DNA of 64,000 nucleotides. Origin: Bufo bufo (lineage: Eukaryota; Chordata; Amphibia; Anura; Bufonidae). Both the position numbers and the translations under genes were made by a program. The stretch is from assembly GCF_905171765.1 (NCBI RefSeq), contig NC_053389.1, positions 781,144,772-781,208,771 of the forward strand, written 5' to 3'. Below are positions 43,830 to 55,569 of the stretch, piece after piece; positions within the stretch are counted from its first letter, which is position 1; each line of letters opens with the position of its first letter. Under the pieces are notes generated by a model. It saw only the letters and a program-made list of their open reading frames with translations. It did not search any database and was not told where the DNA came from.

Positions 43830-45469
43830 CAGGGTGGGCCATTTATATGGATACACCTTAATAAAATGGGAATGGTTGGTGATATTAACTTCCTGTTTGT
43901 GGCACATTAGTATATGTGAGGGGGGAAACTTTTCAAGATGGGTGGTGACCATGGCGGCCATTTTGAATCCAACTTTTGTTTTTTCAATAGGAAGAGGGTC
44001 ATGTGACACATCAAACGTATTGGGAATTTCACAAAAAAAACAATGGTGTGCTTGGTTTTAACGTAACTTTATTCTTTCATGAGTTATTTACAAGTTTCTG
44101 ACCACTTATAAAATGTGTTCAATGTGCTGCCCATTGTGTTGGATTGTCAATGCAACCCTCTTCTCCCACTCTTCACACACTGATAGCAACACCGCAGGAG
44201 AAATGCTAGCACAGGCTTCCAGTGTCCGTAGTTTCAGGTGCTGCACATCTCGTATCTTCACAGCATAGACAATTGCCTTCAGATGACCCCAAAGATAAAA
44301 GTCTAAGGGGGTCAGATCGGGAGACCTTGGGGGCCATTCAACTGGCCCACGACGACCAATCCACTTTCCAGGAAACTGTTCATCTAGGAATGCTCGGACC
44401 TGACACCCATAATGTAGTGGTGCACCATCTTGCTGGAAAAACTCAGGGAACGTGCCAGCTTCAGTGCATAAAGAGGGAAACACATCATCATGTAGCAATT
44501 TCGCATATCCAGTGGCCTTGAGGTTTCCATTGATGAAGAATGGCCCCACTATCTTTGTACCCCATATACCACACCATACCATAACATTTTTTGTTCCAAC
44601 AGTCTTGGAGGGATCTATCCAATGTGGGTTAGTGTCAGACCAATAGCGGTGGTTTTGTTTGTTAACTTCACCATTCACATAAAAGTTTGCCTCATCACTG
44701 AACAAAATCTTCTGCGTAAACTGAGGGTCCTGTTCCAATTTTTGTTTTGCCCATTCTGCAAATTCAGTGCGCCGCTCTGGGTCATCCTCGTTGAGATGCT
44801 GCAGTAGCTGGAGTTTGTAAGGGTGCCATTTGTGAGTAGCTAATATCCGCCGAAGGGATGTTCGACTAATGCCACTCTCCAGTGACATGCGGCGAGTGCT
44901 ACGCTGTGGGCTCTTGCTGAATGAAGCTAGGACAGCCACTGATGTTTCTTCATTAGAGACAGATTTCATGCGTCCACATTTTGGCAAATCCAACACTGAA
45001 CCAGTTTCACGAAACTTAGCAAGCAGTTTGCTAACTGTAGCATGGGAGATGGGTGGTCTCGTAGGGTGTCTTGCATTGAAATCTGCTGCAATGACCCGGT
45101 TACTGCGTTCACCAGGCATCAACACAATTTCTATCCGCTCCTCACATGTTAACCTCGGCAACATGTCAATGGCTGTAAACAAAGAGAAACTTGTAAAAAA
45201 CTCATGAAAGAATAAAGTTACGTTGAAACCAAGCACACCATTTTTTTCATGTGAAATTCCCAATAAGTTTGATGTGTCACATGACCCTCTTCCTATTGAA
45301 AAAACAAAAGTTGGATTCAAAATGGCCGACTTCAAAATGGCCGCCATGGTCACCACCAATCTTGAAAAGTTTCCCCCCCTCACATATACTAATGTGCCAC
45401 AAACAGGAAGTTAATATCACCAACCATTCCCATTTTATTAAGGTGTATCCATATAAATGGCCCACCCTG
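43830..45469 (-). mobile_element. Tc1/mariner DD41D element, apparently complete
   Basis: Long inverted ends (about 270 bp, starting cagggtgggccatttatatg) flank one transposase gene, and TA stands on both sides (43828-43829 and 45470-45471). The two ends differ by a 12-bp insertion and a few substitutions. The element interrupts the PLE RT gene between two conserved motifs. Confidence 0.93.
44106..45164 (-). CDS. Tc1/mariner DD41D transposase, intact, 352 aa
   Basis: The open frame is unbroken. The upstream ATG at 45383 lies in the terminal inverted repeat, so I take MLPRLTCEER (45164) as the start. Residues 1-110 hold two helix-turn-helix units (TRPPISHATVSKLLAKF and RTSLRRILATHKWHPYKLQL). 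The catalytic triad is D157 (ILFSDEANF), D246 (FFQQDGAPLH) and D288 (SPDLTPLDFYLWG), with 41 residues between the last two. All three are present and the C-terminus (NGQHIEHIL) is complete. The length is normal for the superfamily. It could supply transposase to itself and to related short copies. Confidence 0.93.
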   Translation of the reverse strand: MLPRLTCEERIEIVLMPGERSNRVIAADFNARHPTRPPISHATVSKLLAKFRETGSVLDLPKCGRMKSVSNEETSVAVLASFSKSPQRSTRRMSLESGISRTSLRRILATHKWHPYKLQLLQHLNEDDPERRTEFAEWAKQKLEQDPQFTQKILFSDEANFYVNGEVNKQNHRYWSDTNPHWIDPSKTVGTKNVMVWCGIWGTKIVGPFFINGNLKATGYAKLLHDDVFPSLCTEAGTFPEFFQQDGAPLHYGCQVRAFLDEQFPGKWIGRRGPVEWPPRSPDLTPLDFYLWGHLKAIVYAVKIRDVQHLKLRTLEACASISPAVLLSVCEEWEKRVALTIQHNGQHIEHIL

Positions 45470-45471
45470 TA

Positions 45472-46836
45472 TATAAAGTACTGTAGTTATTTTCTAAAAC
45501 GAGACGCAGACCCTCAAGAAGGAATTTCGTTTGGGGCGATTTTAGGCTGTTGTCCCTCTCTAGGATTATTTGTACACACTTTATCCCTAAATTGTGTTGG
45601 ATATTAGAATAGAGTGATGTGACATCCATCGTTAGAAGGGCGTATGTCTCTTTCCAGTCAATTGTTTTTAATTCCCTAATCAGCTGGCTAGAGTCCTGCA
45701 GATAGCTGGGGAGGCTTTTGACATAAGGTTGTAAAAACAGGTCTAAAAATTGGGACAAGTTACTGGTAGTGCATTTTGTGTTGGATGCTATAGACCTACC
45801 GGGGGGATCTTTTGTATTTTTATGTATTTTGGGTAAATGATAAAAAATATGGGGTACATGATATTCCGGGACGTAAGAAATTTTGTTCTTTTTTGTTGAT
45901 TAGCTGTTTCTCGTATGCATTTTTTACCAATTCATAATTTTTTTTGTAATTCCCGGGAATGGGTCATCTGTGATGTGTTCATAGTAGGTCTCATCACTAA
46001 GAATATTCTGGGCTTCCCTTTCATAGTCCTCATAGTTTTGAATGACCACCCCACCCCCCTTGTCTGCAGGGCGGATGATAATTTCTTTGTTATTTTTGAG
46101 AGTATTTAACGCTTTTCTTTCCCATTTTGTGAGTGATTTTGGGGTTTCTCAGTGATCTTTTTCAGATCGGTGGATACAAGGTCAAAGAAGGTGGGGATAT
46201 GGTGTCCTTGGCTCTGTACGGGAAAGAAATTAGATTTCAGGCGAACGCCTATATGTTTGAATACTTCATCGATTGTTGTTTGAGCCTCTTCATTATTTTT
46301 TTGTAAGGTGTGAGTGTCCTCTTCATGGGTTTTGATGGTTAGACTATTTTGATCACTTCCTATATGGATTGTTTTGTTTTTTAATTTGTCTCGAAATGTC
46401 GCTTTATTATTAAATTGTGTCATAATTTCTGGACATCTATAAATGGTTCAAGGGCATCAACTTTATTCTCAGGACAGAAGGATAACCCTTTTTGGAGGAG
46501 GATGGTCTCTTGGGCTGACAATATGTGTGAAGACAGGTTCAATATTTTCACTGTAGACATGCCCTTGGTGTTAGTAGCGGCAACTTTTCCATTTCTATTT
46601 TTACTTATGTCCTTCTTCCTTTTTTGGTGTTGTCCCCCTATCTTTCCCCATGTTCTAATTTTCGTTTTATTTTTGTTGCTGGGAAATAGTGGGTGATCGA
46701 TAGGTCCTTTTTCGGTGGTATTGTGGGGGTGGTGATTCCCTCCTCTAAAAAAGGAACCGTAGTTGTCTCCGAAGGTCTTACCAGGTTTAAGAAAGGTACG
46801 AGGGCATTTGAGCCCAGATCTGTATTGTCAATGATA
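45472..46836 (-). pseudogene. PLE reverse transcriptase, N-terminal half
   Basis: Visible in order on the minus strand: FFDLVSTDLKKITEK (46110-46200), the PLE signature RPADKGGGVV (about 46045-46075), then LSQFLDLFLQPYVKSLPSYL and the first catalytic aspartate in LLTMDVTSLYSNI (45438-45758). A frameshift or stop lies near 45800. The upstream coding part lies beyond the 8.7-kb insertion, at 55570-56240. Confidence 0.85.
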
Positions 46837-47004
46837 GTGATCTGCAGTGGCGTCTCTAGCTTTCAAATTTTGGGGGGGCACACTGGGGGCCAGGACAAAA
46901 GTAGGGGGGGCAGCTATAACAACGATACATTTACACAAGTACGCTTAGAAATGCTGCAATACTTTACCCAATACCTAAAACCGCAACAGGGAAGAAAAGT
47001 CCAG

Positions 47005-47250
47005 CTGTCTGTGGATGACACTTTTATAGAGAGGGGGATCTGTGGATGACACTGCTATGGGGGGAATCTGTGGATGACACATACCGTATATAGCATCTTA
47101 TGCTATATGTGTCATCCACAGATCCACCCCATGACAGTGTCATCCCCATTTCCCCCTCCATAACAGCGTCATCCACAGATCTCCCTCCCTATAACAGTGT
47201 CATCCACAGATCTCCCTCCCTATAACAGTGTCATCCACAGATCTCCCTCC
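47005..47250. repeat. 27-bp minisatellite, shared with the hAT element at 13858-15208
   Basis: The unit atctgtggatgacactg (plus ctatgggggg) appears in both orientations around a central palindrome (tatagcatcttatgctata). The same unit occurs at 14370-14530. Confidence 0.9.
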
Positions 47251-47489
47251 CCGCCTCTCACAGGAGTGTACATATATAAAATAAACATATTTCACATGAA
47301 AACGTACAGTTACTTGGCTTGGCCCTTGAGGATCTCGGACACCACTTCAACACTTGGCCGGGGGCTCGGCGGAGCTGATGTTGTGTTTTATCCTAATGAG
47401 AAAGATTTCATAATAAGGATTTGGAGAAGGGGCAGAGGGATAGCAGAGCAGAGAGAGGCTGGTGCTGCTACTAGGGGGTCATACCATGG

Positions 47490-48770
47490 GGGAGTAATAA
47501 AACCCACCATAATGCCCCCCAGTAGAAATAATTCTCCTTATAATGTGCAAAACATACCCCCTTATGCCCCCAGTTGAGCCAATTTCCCCCATAATGTGCC
47601 AGTATAAAATACCCCTATATAGTGCACCAGTAAATGCCTCCATAGTGCTCCTCTCCCCCTTCCTGCTAGTGCCCCCCATAATGTACCAGTATAAAATGTC
47701 CCATATATCGTGCCCCAGTAGATGCCCTCAGTGTCCCCCATAATTTGCAAGTATAAAATACCCCTTCTTAGTGCCCCCCGTAGATGACTCCATAGTACTC
47801 CTCTCTCCCCTTCTCCATAGTACCCACCATAATGTGTCCCAGTATAAAATGCTACTGTACAGAGCCCCCCATATAAAACACCCCTTCTTTGTGGCCTCAG
47901 TAGATGCCCCTATAGTGCCCACCAATAATGTGCCAGTAATAAGTGCCCTCAATAACGTGCCAGTAACAAGAGCCCCCCAATGTGCTAGTAATAAGCCCCC
48001 ATCACGTGCCAGTAACAAGAGCCCCCATCACGTGCCAGTAATAAGCCCCCCATCACGTGCCAGTAATAAGCCCCCCATCACGTGCCAGTAATGAGCCCCC
48101 CATCACGTGCCAGTAATGAGCCCCCCATCACGTGCCAGTAATGAGCCCCCCATCACGTGCCAGTAATGAGCCCCAGTCACGTGCCAGTAATAAGCCCCCC
48201 ATCACGTGCCAGTAATAAGCCCCCCATCACGTGCCAGTATTAAGCCCCCCCATGTTCCAGTATTAAGTCCCCCCATCATCATGTGCCAGTATTAAGTCCC
48301 CCATCATCATGTGCCAGTATTAAGTCCCCCCATCATCATGTGCCAGTATTAAGTCCCCCATCATCATGTGCCAGTATTAAGTCCCCCCCATCATCATGTG
48401 CCAGTATTAAGTCTCCCCCCATCATCATGTGCCAGTATTAAGTCCCCCCATCATCATGTGCCAGTATTAAGTCCCGCCCATCATGTGCCAGTATTAAGTC
48501 CCGCCCATCATGTGCCAGTATTAAGTCCCGCCCATCATGTGCCAGTATTAAGTCCCGCCCATCATGTGCCAGTATTAAGTCCCGCCCATCATGTGCCAGT
48601 ATTAAGTCCCCCCCATCATGTGCCAGTATTAAGTCCCCCCATCATGTGCCAGTATTAAGTCCCCCCCATCATGTGCCAGTATTAAGTCCCCCCATCATCA
48701 TGTGCCAGTATTAAGTCCCCCCCCATCATCATGTGCCAGTTTTGTAATAAGCCCCCCCAATGTGCCAGTA
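47490..48770. repeat. Large minisatellite, 27-30-bp unit
   Basis: More than 35 copies of a unit like catcatgtgccagtattaag with C-rich linkers. They are uniform in the right part (48240-48760) and progressively degenerate to the left, where the unit reads cataatgtgccagtataaa. A gradient of this kind points to growth from the right end. Open frames across it are repeat artefacts. Confidence 0.95.
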
Positions 48771-49099
48771 ACACTATTGTAAAAAACAAACAAAAAAAAA
48801 CACTTATACTTACCTAAGTGTCAGCGATGCGATGCAGCCTCTTCCTGTGTCCCACGCTGTAATGTAAGGCTCAGGCGGCACGATGACGTCATTGCGCCGG
48901 CCTCTGATAGGCTGCCGGCCTAGTGCCTGCAGCCAGGGGCGTACATAAAAATCACTGGGCCCCATAGCAGGAATCTAAATTGGGCCCCCATTCCCCTTTT
49001 ATAGCCCCTCCCTTTGTTCCATGAACTATTCTTGCTGCTGCGTTTTATAATTTATGCCATCAGGGCCGGAATGGGATTACAAAACAGCCCTGGCACACA

Positions 49100-49370
49100 A
49101 AAGAGGTATAATAGATGCAGATGTATATTATATACAGCAGTGTACAGTTATGTGAGGTACGCGGTATAATATATGCAGTGTGTACAGGTATATAGTATAT
49201 TCCCTAGTGTTCTGATATGTGAGGTACAGGGTATAATAGATGCAGTGTGTACAGGTATATAGTATATACAGCAGTGTACGGATATGTGAGGTACGGGGTA
49301 TAATATATGCAGTGTATACAGTATATACAGTAGTGTAATATGTGAGGTACGAGGTATAATAGATGCAGTG
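49100..49370. repeat. Tandem ~70-bp units (tgaggtac...agtgtgtacag)
   Basis: Units containing gtataatagatgcagtgtgt are repeated about four times. The array is cut by the hAT element at 49379 and resumes at 53414-53540. A further relative lies at 54590-54720. Confidence 0.85.
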
Positions 49371-50306
49371 TGTACAGACAGGGCCGGCTCCAGGCTCATG
49401 TGGGCCCTTGGGCGATAAATCCCAGTGGGCCCCCATGAGGCATTTTTTTACATTGACATGTCCCCCTGTGGCTCCTACACGGTATATCGACCCCCCAGTG
49501 GCCCCTATACAGTATAATGACTACTAGTGGCCCTTCACACAGTATAATGAACCCCCAATTCCCCCCCCCACTGTATAATGACCACCTGTGGCCCTGCATT
49601 CAGAATAATAACCCCCAGTCGCCCCCATTTAGAATAATGACCCCCAGTAGCCCCCACACTGGGGGAATACTGTATGGAGGGGGCTCTGGGGGTCATTATA
49701 CTGAATGGAGGGTCATTGGTGATCATTATACTAAATGGGGGACAATGGGGGTCATACTATGTAAAGGGCCCTCACAGTATAATGACCCCACAGTGACCCT
49801 CCATTCAGAATAATGACCCCCAGTCGCCCCCACACTGGGGGTTATACTGTATGGAGGGGGCACGAGGGGTTATTATATTTAATGGGGGCTCTGGTGGTCA
49901 TTATGCTAAATGGAGGGTCAATGGGGATCATTATACTAAATGGGGGGCACTGGGAGTCATTATACTGTGTAAGGGGCCCTCACAGTGTGATAAATGACCC
50001 CCCAGTGGCCCCCTCACATACCTATCATTGCAGGGGAGCTGGTGGTCCTGTCATTCATTAACCGCAGCTCCCTGCGCTCCTTCTCTCCTCCGGCCCGCTG
50101 CAGCAGTGAGCCAGGCCTGGAGGAGAGAAGGAGATGTGCAGTGATGGAGCTAGAACTGACTGGGCCCCACAGCAAAATTTAGTACGCCCCCCTCCCCCCA
50201 ATGTGTGTTCACATCATGTTTTTCCTATCGGTTTGATGTATACAAATGTGCAGCACTCCAGGTTTTTGTATCCTGCAGAGTCAAGTAAAAAATGCAGACG
50301 TTAACG

Positions 50307-51959
50307 CAGTGCTCCAGACAAAAAAAAATTACCAGGAGCCATTGGCTCCTAAACTAAAAAATTTAGGAGCCAAATTACATTTATTAGTCGCCAAATTTAA
50401 AATGCATATAATTTTAAAAAAAGGACTTTGAGAAGATGAGACGCAGGTGACAGTAGTGAGCCAGCACCACATGCCTCTCACATCCAGGGACATCTTCTGG
50501 GGGACAAGGTGACTAAAAATGGCGAATTGCGTGGTTTAGAGTTTTTTTTTCTGTTACGGCCTTCACCGGGCGGGAATATTTTTTAATATTTTAATAGCTC
50601 ACACTTTTTGGGACGTGGTGATATGTAATATGTTTATTCTTTATTGTTTGTAAATTTTATATGTAAAACTGGGAAGGGGGCCATTTAAACTTTTAGTATT
50701 TTGGTGTTTTTTTTACTTTTTATTTAAGAACCATTTCTTCCCTTAGGGACTAGAACCTGGATCTTTTCATCCCTTGTGCTATTCACCCTGATAGAGCTCT
50801 ATCAGGGTGAATAGGATCTCACATCTCCCTGCTGCCCTGGGCTTTGTGCACACAGCAGCAGGGAGCTGAACATGGCAGCCATGGCTTCAGTAGTGTCCTG
50901 GCTGCCATGGTAACGATCGGAGCCCCAGCAGTGTAATCTGCCACTGCCACCAATGAAGGGGATGGGGACCTGTGGCCACCATATAACAATGAAGGGGGGG
51001 GGGGGCGACGACTTGTGGCCAGTGATAATGGGGGGGGGGGGAGAGAGAGGCTTTGGGGGGGGGGAAGGGGAGCACTGCGCCACCAATGAATGTAATTAAA
51101 AAGAGGACCTTTCGTGGGTCCAAAGAATAAGAACTTATCAGCAGGCTGCATAGAGCGGCGCCCAGGGATCTAAGTGTACTTACTATTATTCCTGGGCGCC
51201 GCTCCGTTCGTCCGCTGTGGCCCCCGGTATTTTCAGCATTCAGAGGAAGGAGGAGGAGACGCCAGTGTCTGTCCTTCTCCCTGACAGCAGCGCTGTCCAA
51301 TCACAGCGCAGAGCTCAGAGCCAGGGAGGTTTTTTTCTCCCTCGCTCTGATTGGACAGCGCTGCTGTCAGGGAGAAGGACAGACACTGGCGTCTCCTCCT
51401 CCTTCCTCTGAATGCTGAAAATACCGGGGGCCACAGCGGACGAACGGAGCGGCTCCCAGGAATAATAGTAAGTGCAGTGAGATCCCTGGGCGCCGCTCTA
51501 TGCAGCCTGCTGATAAGTTCTTATTCTTTGGACCCACGAAAGGTCCTACAATTGTCTGCAGCGGTATAACAGACCCGTCACCCGGCGTCAATAACAGGGC
51601 ATGCGATCTGGGGCACCTGAGGGGTTAATGGCCGCGGATCGCCTGCCCTGTTATTGAGGCCGGGTGCCGGGTCTGTGATACCGCTGCCTACACTTGTGTT
51701 TTACATTCATTGGTGGCGCAGTGGCGACAGCTCCTCCCCTCCTCCTCCCTGCTATCTCCCCATTCGTGGTAGTGGCGGCCGCGTCACAGTGGAGAGGGAG
51801 GGACTCCTTCCTTCTCCACTGTGCCGTGTCCTACTGAACTTAGGCTGCGCCAGATCGCGGCGGGACAGTCGCAAATGGCGACAAGACTAAAAAGTCTTGT
51901 CGCCATCTGCAAATTTTAAGGCGCATTGGCGACCGTTTTGGTCGCCATCTGGAGCCCTG
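50307..51959. mobile_element. Nested hAT-like element
   Basis: Tips cagtgctccaga and, inverted, cagggctccaga. TAACG stands on both sides (50302-50306 and 51960-51964); only 5 bp match, short for hAT. It contains poly-G tracts and the palindrome 51105-51546. Confidence 0.65.
51105..51546. repeat. 440-bp palindrome
   Basis: Arms begin ggacctttcgtgggtcc and end with ggacccacgaaaggtcc, and match for about 200 bp with a few substitutions and a small indel near 51170/51470. The central loop is about 40 bp. Both strands give the same protein-like frames, which are therefore artefacts. Confidence 0.92.
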
Positions 51960-53538
51960 TAACGTATATGTTTTTCTACCATGGTACTGTATGGTGAACG
52001 GACGCCACTGTACGGCATCAGTCTGAGGCATCTGTTAACGCATACATTTTTGGTATTCATTAAATGGATGGAAAAAATAGGATGTGAACCCAGCCCTAGT
52101 GTCAGAATAAGCACCAGTACACAGCGGAGCAGCGTGGCGAAGAGGGGAGGCCGCCATGTACTGACAGAGCGCTACCTGGTCCTGGTGGTCAGGGATGAGG
52201 ACTGTGTTTCCCAAGGATCATTTTCTACTGGGAAATACAGGGCACAGTATAATACACTAGAATCTATATAATATAAAGATATTAGCCCTACCCCCGAATA
52301 ATAATACAATTAGGGGGTCATTTATTATATAGAAATACGTCTATGTTAGGCGTATTTCTGACACAGATTGTGGCGCAAAGGTCCTTAACACCGCAATCTG
52401 TATCTTTTCCCGCTCATGCCAGGTCTAACAAAAAGTGGCGTGGGCAGGGAAAGGGATACAGTTATGGCCATACAGTTATTGGATACCACCGCCATATAGT
52501 GATAACACCGCCATACAATGATAAAACCACCATACAGTGACCGGATAAAAGGGTATAAGAGGGCACAGTACAGGGAATGACTATGGGCACTGCACAGGGT
52601 GTGGTAGGAGGGCACAATGCAGGGTATAAAGGGGCACAGTACGGGGTGGGGGGCACAGTACGTGGTGGGGGGCACAGTACGGGGTGGGGGTACAGTCACA
52701 TGACCCTGTGACATTAGAAGGTCCTTATGGTGAATGCGGTTCAGATGCCACCATAATGAGAGGCAGTGGAGTGAGACAAGGGCCCGGGGTCCTGGATGGA
52801 CAGGAGTGGTGGACACAGCAAGTAGGTGGAAGGGGCTCTGAGGGGGATTCATACAAGAAGTAGTGGCAGGAGGTCTGTGCAGGGCAGCAATAGGAGACAG
52901 GAGGGTGGGACAGGAGCCCTGGATACATGGGAGGAAAGGAGACAGCAGGGGCTCCATGAGGATGAGATAGGACAGGATATGGGGGGGGGGGCAGGTGTCA
53001 TGGAGACAAACTGCTTAATGAAACAGTAAAACAACTAAATAGAATGAAGCAGCAGCAGATGGAAGAGTCCCCCCCTTTCCTTATATCCCACAGACAAGAG
53101 ACAGTCACAGTGCAGACTCACAGACTGTCTTCACACTTCTCTGCTCCATCCTTGCGGTCTCTCTCCTCAGGCAGCATGTCCTGTGTAGAGGGGGCGTGTC
53201 CTGTGTAGAGGGGGCGTGTCCTGTGTAGAGGGGGCGTGTCCTGAGTCTCTGCAGCTCAGAGGGCCCACCAAAGGGGTACTGCGTATGTGAAATGACAGCA
53301 GTGAGAGCTCCCATCTGTATTGATGGAAGTGCTCATAGCAGCTCAGTGGGCCCCCCCAGGAGCATTGGGCCCCGGCACTTGCCCGGGGATGCCGGGTTAT
53401 GACGCCGGCCCTGTGTACAGATATATAGTAAATACAGCAGTGTATTGACACCTCGTACCTCAGATATCAGTACACCGCTGTATATACTATATATCTGTAC
53501 ACACTGCATCTATTATACCTCGTACCTCACATATATAG

Positions 53539-54573
53539 GGACCTACTAAAAGGAATGACAGAGTGGAATGCCCATAGACTTTAACAGGAAAGTGGAATGC
53601 CCATAGAGAATAATGGACCAGAGTGGAATGCCCATAGAGAATAATGGAAATGTAATATTTGAATGAGACCATTTGACATCTCTAATAAATATTTAGCAGA
53701 CATACTCTCCAAACTCGGTGGGATTATTTTAAATTAAGATTAAGTGGGAATATCATTGGTTTCTATGGAATGACAAGAGGAATGACAGAATGGAATGTCC
53801 ATAGAGAATAATGGAAATGTAATATTTGAATTAGAGACAAAACCATTTGACATATCTAATAATTATTTAGCAGGCTTACTCTCCAAGTTCAGTGGGATTA
53901 TTTCATGTTCAGATTAAGTGGAATTATCACCTTTTTCTGCAGAATGATGAGGGTGAATGACACAAAGGAATGCCCATAGACTATAATGGGAAGAAAACTA
54001 TGAGCTCATTCGCAGGTAAATCTGTGTCATGTAGGACATTAACCTTTACCGCAAGTGTTCCCTCGGTAGAGTAGCAGATTGTAAAATGAAAATTACCTTG
54101 GATTATAACCGTTTTCTATAGAATGCAAAGGTGATGGAATGCCCATAGGCGATAATAGGAAGTAAAACATGACTTGGTGCCTGAACCATTCAAATAAATC
54201 TGTAGCAGGTTTACTCTTCAAATTCAGTGGGATCATTTAAAATTGAGATTAAGTGGGATTATCATGTTAATGTCCTACATAACACAGATTTACCTGCAAA
54301 TGAGCTCAGAGTTTTCTTCCCATTATAGTCTATGGGCATTCCTTTGTGTCATTCACCCTCGTCATTCTGCAGAAAAAGGTGATAATTCCACTTAATCTGA
54401 ACATTAAATAATCCCACTGAATTTGGAGAGTAAGCCTGCTAAATAATTATTAGATATGTCAAATGGTTTTGTCTCTAATTCAAATATTACATTTCCATTA
54501 TTCTCTATGGGCATTCCACTTTCCTGTTAAAGTCTATGGGCATTCCACTCTGTCATTCCTTTTAGTAGGTCCC
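53539..54573. repeat. 1.0-kb palindrome of agtggaatgcccatag units
   Basis: The left arm from about gggacctactaaaaggaatg mirrors the right arm ending cattccttttagtaggtccc. Arms of about 450 bp are themselves built from diverged repeats of gaatgcccatagagaataat. The centre is near 54060-54240. Confidence 0.85.
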
Positions 54574-54733
54574 CATATATAGTATATACAGAAGTGTACT
54601 GATATCTGTACACACAGCATCTATTATACCTTGTACCTCACATATCAGTGCACTGCGGTATATACAATATATCTGTACATATTGCATGTATAATACTGTG
54701 TAATATATGCAGTGTGTGTGCATGTATGTGTGT

Positions 54734-54736
54734 GTA

Positions 54737-54779
<43 letters not shown>
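54734..54779. repeat. (TA)n microsatellite
   Basis: TA tract of about 20 units preceded by a TGTG-rich stretch. Confidence 0.95.
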
Positions 54780-54782
<3 letters not shown>

Positions 54783-55049
54783 GCAGTGTATTGATGTGAC
54801 ACATAGAAGGTATAATACTGTAGATGCAGTGTTTATAGAAATATGTGGTCAGTTATGCATTATAGTCACTGTGAGGTACATGAGGTAGTGGTAACTGTCT
54901 GAAGTAGTATACATGAGTGAGCAATGAGTAAAAACAGGGCATGGAGGGGGGGTAAATGATGAGAAGTGGAGGACCTCCTCTTACCTCTCCATTCCAGTCT
55001 GTATGGATCAATACAGAGCTGTTGTGAACTTTTAATACTTGCTGTTAGG

Positions 55050-55278
55050 GGTTGAAGGACCTGTGATGATGTCATCACAGGTCCTGGCAGATGTACCTTT
55101 GAAACCTAGGAACTACACCATTTTTGGTGCAGTTCCTTTGCTAAATTCTGCAGGACCTGTGATGTTGAAGATGATGTCATCACAGGTCCTGGCAGATGCA
55201 CTGTTCTAACCTGGGAACTACACTTTACACTGTGCAGTTCCCTTACAGGACCTGTGATGACATCATCAAAGGTCCTTT
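55050..55278. repeat. ~95-bp tandem repeats with TGATGTCATCA palindromes
   Basis: Three units each contain a palindrome of the type acctgtgatgatgtcatcac (about 55057-55085, 55150-55190 and 55245-55275). They are joined by sequence with gaactacac and gcagttcc motifs that pair with each other. TGATGTCATCA resembles a CRE/ATF half-palindrome. Confidence 0.8.
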
Positions 55279-55569
55279 AGCTTTAGAAAGGTAAACAGGA
55301 GTAATTAGGGGGCGGGGCCTCTCCTCCACTTCGGTGCCTGCCTGCAGCCTATCAGAGGAAGGGGAAGGGACACGCCTCTCCCTCCCCTGCACCTCCGCTG
55401 GCACAGGCAGTTTACAATGGAGATGAGCGCAATGGAAGCGCTCATCTCCCTGTGCCCGGCGGCGGCTGCTCACTTGGGGTGGGGGGGGGGTGGGGGGTCA
55501 TTTTAGTTGGGGGGGCACAGCATGATGTAGGGGGGCCGTGGCCCCCTCTGGCCCCCCCCTGGTGATCTG

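Larger units (their letters stand above)
49379..53413. mobile_element. 4.0-kb hAT-type element with exact 8-bp target duplication
   Basis: Tips cagggccggctcc and, inverted, cagggccggcgtc. TGTACAGA is duplicated (49371-49378 and 53414-53421). The interior is non-coding. It includes C/T- and G-rich arrays (49480-49990), a nested element (50307-51959), short GGCACAGTACG tandem units (about 52620-52690) and a 20-bp tandem unit (53177-53240). Confidence 0.85.
46845..55561. mobile_element. 8.7-kb hAT-type element with exact 8-bp target duplication
   Basis: GTGATCTG is duplicated on both sides (46837-46844 and 55562-55569). The tips read cagtggcgtctct and, inverted, caggggggggcc, with a shared inner gggggggcac. 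The interior has no transposase. It is made of minisatellites (47005-47250, 47490-48770), short tandem units (49100-49370) and at least two further hAT-type elements (49379-53413 and 50307-51959), plus long palindromes. The original element was probably much shorter and grew by insertions. Confidence 0.8.

Noticed and set aside
47490..48770. Regular 27-30-bp repeats that at first sight resemble a CRISPR array
   Set aside because: There are no unique spacers between units, the unit grades into degenerate copies, and the setting is a vertebrate genome. It is a minisatellite.
50802..51300. Proline- and serine-rich frames across the 440-bp palindrome
   Set aside because: The same peptides appear on the opposite strand because the DNA is a palindrome, and they include poly-G/C tracts.
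52385..52957. 190-codon frame, rich in P, S, C and H, on the minus strand
   Set aside because: It is composed of short tandem repeats and low-complexity sequence inside the hAT element, with no domain and no conserved motif.
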